Positions 19,247 through 28,895 of a stretch of DNA of 64,000 nucleotides are shown one piece after another; within the stretch, counting starts at the first letter, position 1; every line of letters begins with the position of its first letter. A model generated the notes under the pieces. The model ran no database searches, had not been told where the DNA came from, and saw nothing but the letters and a program-made list of their open reading frames with translations. Location of the stretch: contig NZ_JARKMX010000003.1 in assembly GCF_029360705.1 (NCBI RefSeq), forward strand, positions 124,001 to 188,000, in the 5' to 3' direction. This DNA is from Paraflavitalea pollutisoli. GTDB lineage: Bacteria; Bacteroidota; Bacteroidia; Chitinophagales; Chitinophagaceae. The position numbers and the translations under genes were made by a program.

Positions 19247-20263
19247 CTAATAGTAGATCCAATGCCAATAAATCTTTCCCCTTGAAAACTCGATCGTTGG
19301 TGCAGGTATTTTCACCGCATTTAAGACGTACAGGACTGTCCTGAGCAGTCTGTTGTTGGTTTTGATTTTAGTCAGGTCTACATCTGCACTCAGGTAAACA
19401 TGTCGTGTACGACGGATATCGGAGCGATCGTGTACCAATCCATCTTTGTCAACCCAGGTATTATGTACGGCGCCAAACATCCCTTTGCCGGAATATCCCA
19501 GGGAGAAATTAAGCCATTTGGGCAGCCTGCTGGCAGGAAGTAGTGAACGAAGGTTGGCGCTTAGCCAGTAGGTTTGCGAATTATAATCCTTCAACATTCT
19601 TTCGGAGAGGGTATTGCCGAAACTGGCATTGCGCCTGTATTTCAAGTCGGCCGAATAGGGATAGGGGTGATAGCTAAATTTAATCTGCCATTTTTGTTCA
19701 CCACCTGTTAGCTCCTGTACCACATACAAGGCCGATCCCACTATGTTGGCCGTCATATCCCCCCAGCTAAATCCCCATTCGGCGGACAAGCCATCCTGGA
19801 TCTCTATGATGCTTTGGTAGGCAACGCCGCTGATGCCGCCTAACCAGGCAGCCTGACGTTGACTAAAGCCAGCCCACTGCCAGGCCTGGCCCGACAAACG
19901 GCTCATCTGGTAGGCCGTCCACAGGTGTCCGGCTTTATCCATCTGTAACCACTCCCGATTGTCGTTGAAGCAATGAAAACCGGATCTCGGGTAATTGTTA
20001 TACCAGGTTTGGTTGAGTGTATAGTAGGAAGCACCCCACACCGCCGCATGGGCTCCTGCCACCAACCATTTTCTTCCATGGCCAGTAGGGGTATTAGTCT
20101 TTGGTTCCGGCGTCAGCGTCCAACTACCATTTGGTAACCTGGTTGTGTCCTGCCACTGTGTGCTACCCATAGCGGGTTTCCTGATGATGGTGTCAACATC
20201 GAAGATCGCATTTGATTGATGTAGCAGCGTGGTGAGCGCAATCAAGGAAAGGGCAAGCTGCAT
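19247..20263 (-). CDS. DUF2279-family predicted periplasmic/outer-membrane protein
   Basis: A 338-residue protein with a signal peptide (MQLALSLIALTTLLHQSNA). The segment WGASYYTLNQTWYNNYPRSGFHCFNDNREWLQMDKAGHLWTAY and the later GFSWGDMTANIVGSALYVVQEL are typical of DUF2279, a Bacteroidota family with several hydrophobic helices in the first half. Function is unknown in the family. It lies 90 bases downstream of a T9SS protein gene on the same strand and may be co-transcribed. A decayed paralogue lies at 40413-41364, at the other end of the giant-protein locus. Confidence 0.8.
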   Translation of the reverse strand: MQLALSLIALTTLLHQSNAIFDVDTIIRKPAMGSTQWQDTTRLPNGSWTLTPEPKTNTPTGHGRKWLVAGAHAAVWGASYYTLNQTWYNNYPRSGFHCFNDNREWLQMDKAGHLWTAYQMSRLSGQAWQWAGFSQRQAAWLGGISGVAYQSIIEIQDGLSAEWGFSWGDMTANIVGSALYVVQELTGGEQKWQIKFSYHPYPYSADLKYRRNASFGNTLSERMLKDYNSQTYWLSANLRSLLPASRLPKWLNFSLGYSGKGMFGAVHNTWVDKDGLVHDRSDIRRTRHVYLSADVDLTKIKTNNRLLRTVLYVLNAVKIPAPTIEFSRGKIYWHWIYY

Positions 20264-20353
20264 TAGAAAAGTAAGTTTATTAGTGATGGATTGGCATGTA
20301 AATCATGAACAATGCCTGGCTCAGATATTATGTTGTAGCGATCATTGTCTTTG

Positions 20354-23300
20354 CTATTGCCTGACCACCCTGGTCGTTTTCGTATCGCGTTGATTGCTCA
20401 GCCGTAGCTGATACACCCCTTTTGCCAGTTGCGCCAGATCGGTCAATACGATATTGCTTTGACCCCTACCGATTGTTAATTGGCGACTGTATAAATTTCT
20501 TCCGTTCATGTCCACGAGGTCGATCTTGACGGGGCCTTGCATACTGGCTGCCACTCCGGATATGTCGAGTGTCAGGCTGGTGGTGAATGGAATGGGGTAG
20601 GCTTTGAGGCCAGGTGTATTGTTGTCGTCAACCTTTAGCCGAACGATATTGCTGTACTTGAAACGACCATCGAGGTCTACCTGTTTGAGCCGGTAGTACA
20701 GGGTTCGTGAACCATGCCTGCTAATGTTGTCATCCGTATAGCTATAATGTAGGTCGGATCCACTGGTTCCGGCTGCCGCTACCTGTGCAATCTTCGTAAA
20801 GTCATGGCCATTGTTGCTTTGTTCTATGTCGAACCGCTGACTGTTTTGTTCGAAGGAAGTGCCCCAGGTGAGTGTGGCCGTATTGCTACTGCCAGCCACT
20901 TTGAAATACAACATGCCCACCGGCAGTGGCACCTGAAATACGGTGACTGTCACCGTCGAGGTGTCGGAGCAGCCACTGGCCGTAGTGCCGATGATATGGT
21001 AGTCCCCGCTGTCTGCTGCCGCGATTTCTGCATCGCTCAGGAGGTTGTATACGCTGTCGTAATAATTCATCGTGAGCCCGGTGGTGTCGCCTGATCCCAG
21101 CGCCAGGTCATGCAGATCTACCGTGTTGGGACTGTAGACGGGATCCGGATCGGTAAAGGCGAATGCCGGCTTGGGGTTAACGGTTACGGTGATCGTGGGT
21201 GTCACCGAAATGCCGCACGCGCTTTGGGCAAAATAGTTGATCTCGATACCGTTGTCGGCTGCCAGTAAGATCCTGGTCGGACTAAAAGTATTGCCGTTCA
21301 GGATCCATCCCTGGTTGGTAACCGGTGAGCCTTGCGCCGTGATCGTCGGTACGGTCAGGGCCAGCGATTGTCCTGCACAGATAGCGGGTGGAGGCACGAC
21401 GGGGCCAATCAGCGGCGGCCCGTTGACGGTGATCCTGGTTCGTTCTGCAGCCGTTTTGCAGCCCGTGGTGGTATCGGTGGCCTGTACAAAATAGGTGATG
21501 CCCGCAACCGGGGTGACCATGGTGTTGACGAGAGGGACCGTCAATTGCGGATTCAGGAAGATGGTGTCGACGGTGTTGGCAGATAGCCCGGTGATGGTAG
21601 TGGCGAGGTCTACACTATCGCCCAGGCAGAGCACCGTGGTATCAACCAGTGCGAAAGTAGGTTGGGTATTCATCAGGAGGGTGACGGAGTCCGTTCTGGA
21701 GCAGCCGCCCGCGGTGTAGGATACGAAGTATTTACCGGTGTCGGCGGTTGTAAAGTTCGTGATCGTTTGCACAGCGGTGGGGACTACCGTGCCATTGGGC
21801 AGGGTCCAGTTGATTCCGGTAGCTGTACCGATGACATTTACACTCAAGGCGAGTGGGCTGTTCTGACAACCATAGGTAGAATCATTTTGGCTACCCGGAG
21901 CAGCGCCGGATATGCGGATGCTCGAAGAAGTGGCCCTGGCAACGAGTTCGATGTTCTGGGTAGTGGTATAGTTGCAACTGTCGAATACCTGTGCGGTGTA
22001 TACGCCCACGGGTTGATTGGGGAAATCGGGAGATGCCTGGTAGGGCGTGTAGCTCGCATCGGGTGTGCCAAAAGGTTTAATACGGTAAGCCAGGGTGCGA
22101 CCGCTGCCGCCGCTGGGATCAATATGGATGGTACCACCCAGGGTTTCCACGTGCACCGTGCCGAAGCCCGCACCACACGCCACGCCGCCCGATTGGGTGA
22201 TATTGATCTGAACAGGCTCGTAGGGTGGGATGGTAATGGTTTTCTCCAGGTAATAACAAACCAATTGTGAATGCAACTGATTGACCAGCTTGACCCGGTA
22301 AGTACCCGGACTTACTTCATACCCGAGGGTGAAGGGGCTGTTGTTGTTGGCAGTCGCAGATACGCCGGTGCCTGTAATGGCCACACCGGCCGCATCGAAT
22401 AGTTTTACGGCATATTGTTGCACGGCTGGCGATATGGAACCATCTGGCGCCAGGTACCAGCCTTTGCCGGAGATGAGGTATTTGCCGCAGGACGAGCCGG
22501 CAGTATAGGTGAGTTCATCAGCGCTAAATCCAGCATAAGGAGGTGCAATAACCACCGTTCTCGGTTCCGTTCTGCAATCTCCATAGTCGATCCGTACCTG
22601 GTACGTACCTGCGGGCAGGTTGTCCCAGATGGGCGTCAACGGTAGCAGGGAGGTGACCGGTTCGGGTGTTGCAGGTCCGGACACGATGGTATAGGTGATC
22701 GGTATTGTGTTGTCGGTCGTAAAATTGGTGCCATAAGACCGTATGCCGCCTGTAGCGAAATTGCAGCCGAGGGTGCTCACATAATCGTAGGTCGCTGCGA
22801 GGGTGATACCGGTTGAGAGGGTTGTAGACACATCGTTGGAGGCATAGGTAATACCCCCGGTAGTAATGTTGACCGCATAAGAACCTGCGGGCAGACCCGT
22901 AAGATCGAGTGTATATGATAGTCCGGTGCCGTCCCAGGTATAGTTCCTGGTGGTCGTGGGCGTCGTTTTGTTGACGATCTGAATGTCGATCGGTCCGCAA
23001 TTGTAGTTGTTGGTGGTGCGGGTGATGGAGGGCGCGCAAAAGCCGCTTCTCGACTGGAAAGGGTAGGGGATGGCGTAGGCCGGAGAAGTCACAATATTTG
23101 TTTGGTCGCAGGGATTGCGCAGTTGTACCCGGTATTGATTGGAGCCTGGTTGGTAATTGAGCAAGGGGAATTTACCGAATACAGATTGCCAGGCGGTAAA
23201 CAGGCCGCTGTTGGCGGGGTATTCCACCCGTGCTTCGATGGGCAGGGTGGAGGGTATTTGCTTTACATCGCGCTGAAAGATCACAACGCCGTTGATATCT

Positions 23301-23998
23301 TTCAGCAGGATATTATTGGTAGAAAAAGTGAGGGAGTCGGTGCAATTGCCACCATGCTGGGTAGGACCACCCATGCCGTCGAGGCTGCCAAAGACCACAC
23401 CGCTCAGGTTGTAGAGGGAGGTGATGGTAATGCCGCCTTTCACGATGTTGTTGGAACACGCATCGGTAATATCGATGCGGTAGGTGCCGGTGGCGAGCTG
23501 GTTATATTTTACATTCCTGCTGGTGGTGACCACATCCGGTTTGGCGGTAGGCCCGCCGCTGAGGTGATAGGTGAATGGTGGGCGCCCGCCGGCGATATTC
23601 ATATCAATGCTGCCGTCGGCACTGCATCCCGTAATACCGACATTGCCGGCTGTCGTATTCAGAATGGAGATGGTGGTGTAAGGGTCATTCGTGAGCGTTA
23701 CCGGACTGGATACGGTTTCGCCGGTGGCATCATGTACTTTTACGGTATAGGTACCGGACCCGTAGTTGTTGAAAACATTGCTCGTTTGTTCGGGCGAGTA
23801 AGTGGGGGCCGTGGACCGCTTGATGGAATACAAAGGTGTGCCTGACACGCCGGTTGCATTGACGGTAATCGATCCGTTGCCGGGACAGGTTCCGTTGGTG
23901 GCGGTGAGGGAGATGGAAACTTGAGCGGTTACCAGTTGGGCGGCGATGGTAAACAGGAATATTAATCCCAAAGTACGCTTGTGGGCAAGTAGTTCCAT
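20354..23998 (-). CDS. Giant T9SS-secreted surface protein with SprB-like repeats
   Basis: A 1214-residue protein with a signal peptide (to about residue 26, AAQLVTAQ). The body contains repeats of the type GNGSITVNATGVSGTPLYSIK...GTYTVKVHDATG, which resemble the SprB repeats of gliding adhesins, followed by Ig-like modules. Around residue 1030 a module FEQNSQRFDIEQSNNG...YYRLKQVDLDGRF appears, then the type A T9SS sorting tail (PIPFTTSLTLDI, VDMNGRNLY, KGVYQLRL, ending KTTRVVRQ). It should be exported by Sec, then across the outer membrane by T9SS and attached to the surface. It is likely an adhesin or matrix protein; no enzymatic domain is seen. Confidence 0.88.
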   Translation of the reverse strand: MELLAHKRTLGLIFLFTIAAQLVTAQVSISLTATNGTCPGNGSITVNATGVSGTPLYSIKRSTAPTYSPEQTSNVFNNYGSGTYTVKVHDATGETVSSPVTLTNDPYTTISILNTTAGNVGITGCSADGSIDMNIAGGRPPFTYHLSGGPTAKPDVVTTSRNVKYNQLATGTYRIDITDACSNNIVKGGITITSLYNLSGVVFGSLDGMGGPTQHGGNCTDSLTFSTNNILLKDINGVVIFQRDVKQIPSTLPIEARVEYPANSGLFTAWQSVFGKFPLLNYQPGSNQYRVQLRNPCDQTNIVTSPAYAIPYPFQSRSGFCAPSITRTTNNYNCGPIDIQIVNKTTPTTTRNYTWDGTGLSYTLDLTGLPAGSYAVNITTGGITYASNDVSTTLSTGITLAATYDYVSTLGCNFATGGIRSYGTNFTTDNTIPITYTIVSGPATPEPVTSLLPLTPIWDNLPAGTYQVRIDYGDCRTEPRTVVIAPPYAGFSADELTYTAGSSCGKYLISGKGWYLAPDGSISPAVQQYAVKLFDAAGVAITGTGVSATANNNSPFTLGYEVSPGTYRVKLVNQLHSQLVCYYLEKTITIPPYEPVQINITQSGGVACGAGFGTVHVETLGGTIHIDPSGGSGRTLAYRIKPFGTPDASYTPYQASPDFPNQPVGVYTAQVFDSCNYTTTQNIELVARATSSSIRISGAAPGSQNDSTYGCQNSPLALSVNVIGTATGINWTLPNGTVVPTAVQTITNFTTADTGKYFVSYTAGGCSRTDSVTLLMNTQPTFALVDTTVLCLGDSVDLATTITGLSANTVDTIFLNPQLTVPLVNTMVTPVAGITYFVQATDTTTGCKTAAERTRITVNGPPLIGPVVPPPAICAGQSLALTVPTITAQGSPVTNQGWILNGNTFSPTRILLAADNGIEINYFAQSACGISVTPTITVTVNPKPAFAFTDPDPVYSPNTVDLHDLALGSGDTTGLTMNYYDSVYNLLSDAEIAAADSGDYHIIGTTASGCSDTSTVTVTVFQVPLPVGMLYFKVAGSSNTATLTWGTSFEQNSQRFDIEQSNNGHDFTKIAQVAAAGTSGSDLHYSYTDDNISRHGSRTLYYRLKQVDLDGRFKYSNIVRLKVDDNNTPGLKAYPIPFTTSLTLDISGVAASMQGPVKIDLVDMNGRNLYSRQLTIGRGQSNIVLTDLAQLAKGVYQLRLSNQRDTKTTRVVRQ

Positions 23999-24354
23999 GT
24001 TGTGCGGGCGTTAGTTTTTCATCTTATCGACCGAACAATCAAACTAACGGGCATAGTGCTATCGGGATTCAGCTTTTAAGATATAGGCTAACGTCGGTTA
24101 TTGACACGGTTGATGGGGCTGTTCCGCCTGGAGGTCTCATGAATTTTGGGTTTGTACGGGTTAACCCTTAGTTGTTTAGCGGTCCCCGCCCATCAGTTAA
24201 TTACATAATTGTATGCTGGACAGACATTCATGGTTTTTCGTAAAATCGAGCAAATAGCTGGTTTTGACGGTAGCGAAATTAACTACATTTATAAAGTTAT
24301 ATATAGCCACCTAAATCCAATGCCTTCTATACTGAATATGAAAAACCTACAATT
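23999..24354. other. Divergent intergenic region between T9SS gene and AraC-like gene
   Basis: About 355 AT-rich bases hold the promoters of two divergent genes, though I cannot point to a clear TAnnTTTG element for either. No reading frame of note is present. Confidence 0.4.
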
Positions 24355-24789
24355 ATGAAACGTAATTTTAGCCTGCTTTCACTTTTTCGTATTAACAAAG
24401 TTGAGCGCCCAATCCCTTTACTTAAACTAACAGATGAAAAGGTAGAACTGATCTCCGGGCGGTTAAAGTGCTTGATGTTATCTAAAATGCCTTACCTGAA
24501 CGCAAAATATTCAATCAGGGCAATGGCTGAAGAGATCGATATACCGCCTTACCAGTTGTCGAACTACCTCAATCAGGAATTGGGTGTAAGCTTCAATGAT
24601 TACATTAACGGGTTGAGGATAGAGTATTTTAAAATACTTATTAAAGACGCAGAAGGCGATCGGCTGAATTTAAGCGGCCTGGCAGGTAAATGCGGATTCG
24701 GAAACCGAAATACACTAACAGCAGCAGTCAAAAAATTTACCGGGTTTACACCCTCTTCTTATCGACGTGGGCATGGACGATACATTTGA
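24355..24789 (+). CDS. Small AraC-type DNA-binding protein
   Basis: A 144-residue protein whose last 100 residues form an AraC/XylS double helix-turn-helix: SIRAMAEEIDIPPYQLSNYLNQELGVSFNDYINGLRIEYF is the first, and LSGLAGKCGFGNRNTLTAAVKKFTGFTPSSYRR the second. The N-terminal 45 residues are short and lack a ligand domain. It is similar to the C-terminal parts of Bacteroidota membrane-bound AraC regulators. It sits between the 1214-residue T9SS gene (divergent) and the DUF1254 pair, so it may control either. The last codons resemble a sequence repeated near 28.7 kb. Confidence 0.82.
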   Translation: MKRNFSLLSLFRINKVERPIPLLKLTDEKVELISGRLKCLMLSKMPYLNAKYSIRAMAEEIDIPPYQLSNYLNQELGVSFNDYINGLRIEYFKILIKDAEGDRLNLSGLAGKCGFGNRNTLTAAVKKFTGFTPSSYRRGHGRYI

Positions 24790-25411
24790 CGACCAGCCCG
24801 CTGATTCTATCCGCAGTTCTTCGCGTATGTCATTTAATCGATATTGTCCGTAAGGTTGCATTGCATAAATTGACGATCAGTGGGTGGCAACAAGTTGCGG
24901 ATTCAATAACTGCCATTCGCTAGCTGCCGCAGTTAAACGACACACAGCGTTGACGCCTTCTAAGTGTATTAAAAAATAGTTTCAATGGGGGATGCGGCCT
25001 AGAATAATAATGGTAGTTTGTAATTAATGGAATGTAATAGGAGTTTATTAAATAGTTAAATGATTCAATTTGAGATCTAAAGGTGACTATCTACAGTAAA
25101 CCAACTGTAGGTTATTTTGGCGTTTTGAGGTATCGTCGTACCACCGGTATTGCTGCAATGAACAAGAATTTTTACGATCATTTAGGCGGAAACCAGCTTT
25201 TGCATGTGTCTAATGAAGAGGGATTTTTCTTGTGTAGCCCATCCATCTAGGTGTATTCGGTAAGCCAATAGGCAATTTTACTATAGGGTCAACAATTTGG
25301 GAGCATCCAAGAAGCCGAAACCTGCTTTTGGTAATGCTGGTAAGAATTGTGAATTGTCGTATAATGTGTTTTGGAGATGGAGAAAATGTTTGTTCAATAC
25401 AACTGCAAGTC
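24790..25411. other. Intergenic region before the first DUF1254 gene
   Basis: About 620 bases without a credible gene. The first 60 bases resemble sequence at 28720-28775 on the other side of the DUF1254 pair. The open frame upstream of the lipoprotein start at 25412 is probably untranslated because a clear lipoprotein signal begins at that ATG. Confidence 0.4.
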
Positions 25412-26875
25412 ATGAACAAAATATGTATCAAATTGCTGGTCCTTTTATTTCTGGCAGCATGCAATAGTCAAAGCCCAAGCGAATCAGGAAATATTTCAAC
25501 GACCCATACGGCAGACTCCACGGGTGCCACATTCAAACCTGAAAGTATCCGTGAGCAAATGATTTATTCTCGTGCTTTACAGGCGGCTATATGGGGTATT
25601 CCTGCTGTAAATTATGACCTGATGCTACAAGAAATGCTTACAAAAACCTCAGCCAAGCAAAACGAGATTGTATACTGGTCTCGGCCTGCTGACTGGCATA
25701 ATCAAACACTTACACCCAATCCGGATGCGATCTATTTTATGGTATTCTTTAATACAAAAGAGATAGGGCCATTGGTGATTGAAGTCCCCCCGGCGGAAGG
25801 TGGCTCCTCATTCGCCGCCAACATTGATAATGTGTTTCAAATGCCCTTGGAAGATGCCGGACCTTACGGTGCGGATAAAGGTGCGGGTGGCAAATATCTG
25901 ATCCTGCCGCCTGGTTACAAGCAGCAGACGCCAGCAGGCTACATTGTTCTTCCTGCTGATACATACGAAGGTTATGGGTTGCTTCGCTCTAACCTTGCAA
26001 GCCACAGTGATGCAGACATTGTCAAAGCAGTGGCCTACGGTAAAAGGCTTAAGGTTTATCCGCTATCCAATGCGGGCAATCCCGGTGAAACAAAATATAC
26101 AGATGCTTATGGAACAATGTATGATGCGACCATTCCCTATAATATTAGGTTTTTCCGTTCGCTTGATCGAATTGTACAAAGCCAGCCATGGCTCACACGT
26201 GATAAAGTAATGATTGACCAGCTTAAAACCATCGGCATAGAAAAAGGAAAAACTTTTAATCCCGATGCAAGAACAACCGATATTTTGAATGCAGCAGCTG
26301 AAGCAGCGCATGATTATATTGGGGTAATGTATGATGCAGGATTTCCACCATTGAATACTGATGCGCATTGGGCAATTCCGGCAATGCCTGATCTTGTAAA
26401 AGCAGGGTCTTCAGGTTATGTTGAAACGGATATTTACCCGGTCGATGCGCGTGGCCTTACCTATGCCTTAGGTTATGTTGGTATTAAGCGTTTGGGTACA
26501 GCGCAGATATACCTGATATCAGGAAAAGACAAAGATGGCAAAGCGCTTAACGGGGCTGAAAACTACCGACTTTATGTACCGGCAAATGTGCCAACTAAAC
26601 AGTATTGGTCTGCAACAGTGTATGACCGCTCAACACACGCTCTTATCAAAAACATGTCACGCGCAAGTTGTGCCTCAAACGATAAAGCGGTTCAGAAAAA
26701 CGCCGATGGATCAGTGGATGTATATTTTGGCCCCAGGCCGCCGGCAGGAAAAGAATCCAACTGGGTTCCCACAGATCATAATGGTCAATTTGAAATATTA
26801 TTTAGGCTGTATGGCCCGGAGAAAGCTTTGTTCGATAAGGCATGGAAGTTGGGTGATGTGGAGAAGGTGAGGTAG
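25412..26875 (+). CDS. DUF1254/DUF1214-domain lipoprotein (first copy)
   Basis: A 487-residue protein. The ATG at 25412 starts a lipoprotein signal (MNKICIKLLVLLFLAACNSQ) with LAAC lipobox; an open frame farther upstream has no such support. The DUF1254 region has LTPNPDAIYFMVFFNTKEIGPLVIEVP and YGLLRSN, and the C-terminal DUF1214 region has YRLYVPANVPTKQYWSATVYDRSTHALI and ADGSVDVYFGPRPPAGKESNWVPT. The family is widespread and its biochemical role is not established. The protein should be membrane-anchored in the periplasm or on the surface. A related gene follows 311 bases downstream. Confidence 0.85.
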   Translation: MNKICIKLLVLLFLAACNSQSPSESGNISTTHTADSTGATFKPESIREQMIYSRALQAAIWGIPAVNYDLMLQEMLTKTSAKQNEIVYWSRPADWHNQTLTPNPDAIYFMVFFNTKEIGPLVIEVPPAEGGSSFAANIDNVFQMPLEDAGPYGADKGAGGKYLILPPGYKQQTPAGYIVLPADTYEGYGLLRSNLASHSDADIVKAVAYGKRLKVYPLSNAGNPGETKYTDAYGTMYDATIPYNIRFFRSLDRIVQSQPWLTRDKVMIDQLKTIGIEKGKTFNPDARTTDILNAAAEAAHDYIGVMYDAGFPPLNTDAHWAIPAMPDLVKAGSSGYVETDIYPVDARGLTYALGYVGIKRLGTAQIYLISGKDKDGKALNGAENYRLYVPANVPTKQYWSATVYDRSTHALIKNMSRASCASNDKAVQKNADGSVDVYFGPRPPAGKESNWVPTDHNGQFEILFRLYGPEKALFDKAWKLGDVEKVR

Positions 26876-27186
26876 TGCACCGATAGTCCTTCTAGCTTAG
26901 AGGATCGGGTGAATTGTGAATGGTTTGATTCTGCAATGTAAAAGTTGTCCTTCGTCGGTTAGTAGCAAGACAAAAATGTATATGTTTAAGCCCTTCTTGT
27001 TGTCTTGCCCACCTCGTAACTATTATCTTGCTGAAGGGAGAGTGTGTCAATACAAGCAGCCTTGTATCTTATAAAAAGGGTGCCAGTTACAGCGCATCAA
27101 TAATGATTGGGATGGACGAAAGTCTTTAAAAAAAATAAAACGTATTATTTATGATTAGAATAATCCTGTTCTCTTGCATAAGAGGA

Positions 27187-28686
27187 ATGAGAATGGAATT
27201 CCTTCCATACGTTGTAATAATATTGTTTGCTACTGCCTGCAATCATAATACAAAAACAGAAAACGCCTCAACGAGCGACACTGACTCGTCAGGGGCTATC
27301 GCATCGGCAGGTGATACTGCTAACGGATTGCCGTCCGGCCCCGTGGCTAATACAATTATGACTGAAGAATATGTAAAAAGCATGACGAAAATAGTTTACC
27401 TATGGGCTTGGCCTATGGTAAATGTTCACAATAGGGTGACCCTGTTGAGCGATGTAAAGGAAGCCGTATATGTAGGAGGCGTAATACCTACAGCTCCTAT
27501 CGGTCGCCTGTGTTTGCTTAACGATTATATTAAGCCTGAGCAAAGAACAATTGCATGTCCGAATCAAGATGTGGTATATGGCGTGGGGCCATTTGATACG
27601 CAGAAAGAACCTATCGTATTGCAGGTGCCTGACTTTGGAGATCGCTTTTGGGTGTACCAGGTTAGCGACCAACGTACAGATGGATTTGCGATGCTGGGGA
27701 AAATGTATGGCACAAAACCCGGCTTTTATCTGGTAACGGGCAAAGATTGGAACGGAAAAGTACCTGATGGTATTACCGGAGTAATTAAATGTCCCACAAG
27801 ATATGGACTGATTCTACCCCGCGTATTTCAATCAGATGATCCAGCTGATAAAGAAGCCGTGCAGCCCGTGATCAACCAAATCAATCAGTACCCGATGAGT
27901 GAATTCGATGGAAAAATTAAAAGGGTGGATTGGAGAAAAACCAAAAGAACAGCACCAGATAATTCTGGAGGAGGTGAAACGAAGTGGGTGAAAACTGAAA
28001 CTTTTCTTGAGCAGCTGCCTGAAATCATAAAAGAAGTTCCTCCACAAAAGGGTGAAGAAGCATGGTATGCACAAGTTATTGGTTTGCTCGACGGGATTTC
28101 TAAAAATCCAAAGCTGAAAGAAGCTGCCAGGCTGGCTGTATTTGATGCAGACAAAACGCTTATTGATCCGTTACTTCAATTTGTGAATGTAGGGTATCCT
28201 GTAAAAAACAATTGGACCACCCAAAGTAATGGAGCTCAGTTTGGAGTGGATTATCTTACCCGGACCTCCTGCGCCAAAGCAAACATTTTCGTGAACAAAC
28301 CAAATGAAACAAAATATTTCTATCAGGATCTTGATTCAGCAGGAACGAGATTGAATGGTAATAATAAATACACCATAACCTTTGCAAAAGATCAGATACC
28401 TCCAGTAAAAGGGTTTTGGTCGCTTACCATTTATGATAAGGAACATTTTTTTGTACCTAACCACCTGAACCGGTATTCTCTTGGTACTAAAAATAAAGCG
28501 CTTCAAACGAACCCTGATGGCTCACTCACTTTCTATGTACAAAGCACAGCGCCGTCAGCAGATAAAATGGACAATTGGTTGCCGGCTCCTAAAGGACTAT
28601 TCTCATTATATGTAAGATGTTACTGGCCGGAAGAAAATGTTGTAAGAGATGAGTGGATACCACCTGCTGTCGTTAAGGTGAAGTAA
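27187..28686 (+). CDS. DUF1254/DUF1214-domain lipoprotein (second copy)
   Basis: About 499 residues from the ATG at 27187; an in-frame ATG at 27151 and one at 27193 are also possible, the last having an AAGAGGA sequence 6 bases upstream. The signal ends in the lipobox FATAC. Landmarks include CPNQDVVYGVGPFDTQKEPIVLQVPDFGDRFWVYQVSDQRTDGF (DUF1254), then FWSLTIYDKEHFFVPNHLNRYSLG and PDGSLTFYVQSTAPSADKMDNWLPAPKG (DUF1214). It differs strongly from the first copy in the N-terminal half, so the pair are divergent paralogues. Both are on the plus strand between minus-strand T9SS genes. Confidence 0.83.
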   Translation: MRMEFLPYVVIILFATACNHNTKTENASTSDTDSSGAIASAGDTANGLPSGPVANTIMTEEYVKSMTKIVYLWAWPMVNVHNRVTLLSDVKEAVYVGGVIPTAPIGRLCLLNDYIKPEQRTIACPNQDVVYGVGPFDTQKEPIVLQVPDFGDRFWVYQVSDQRTDGFAMLGKMYGTKPGFYLVTGKDWNGKVPDGITGVIKCPTRYGLILPRVFQSDDPADKEAVQPVINQINQYPMSEFDGKIKRVDWRKTKRTAPDNSGGGETKWVKTETFLEQLPEIIKEVPPQKGEEAWYAQVIGLLDGISKNPKLKEAARLAVFDADKTLIDPLLQFVNVGYPVKNNWTTQSNGAQFGVDYLTRTSCAKANIFVNKPNETKYFYQDLDSAGTRLNGNNKYTITFAKDQIPPVKGFWSLTIYDKEHFFVPNHLNRYSLGTKNKALQTNPDGSLTFYVQSTAPSADKMDNWLPAPKGLFSLYVRCYWPEENVVRDEWIPPAVVKVK

Positions 28687-28710
28687 TTAAGTGCTAGGTT
28701 CAGCGGGTGG

Positions 28711-28775
28711 GGTCGGGCTATGGACGATACTTTTGACATCTGGCCGGCAACCTCTATTCTACGGCTCCTCATATA
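28711..28775 (+). repeat. Degenerate repeat of the AraC-gene 3' end
   Basis: Bases 28719-28737 (tatggacgatacttttgac) match 24773-24791 at 17 of 19 positions, and weaker similarity continues for about 40 bases. In the AraC gene this sequence encodes the C-terminal GHGRYI and stop; here the matching frame reads GYGRYF and stop. The copies flank the DUF1254 pair. Confidence 0.45.
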
Positions 28776-28895
28776 CCCAAAAGAAGAGCAATCGGCACTA
28801 TCGGCAAATGCCAGCGAAAAATGCAACGAATAGACCCGCACCATAGTTAAGGTATCATACCTTGTTTAAATGGAAAATGCTATTATTTATTTAGA

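Noticed and set aside
20804-23845. Several 75-250-codon plus-strand frames opposite the 1214-residue T9SS gene
   Set aside because: GC-rich low-complexity antisense of a repeat-rich gene; composition and lack of motifs mark them as shadows.
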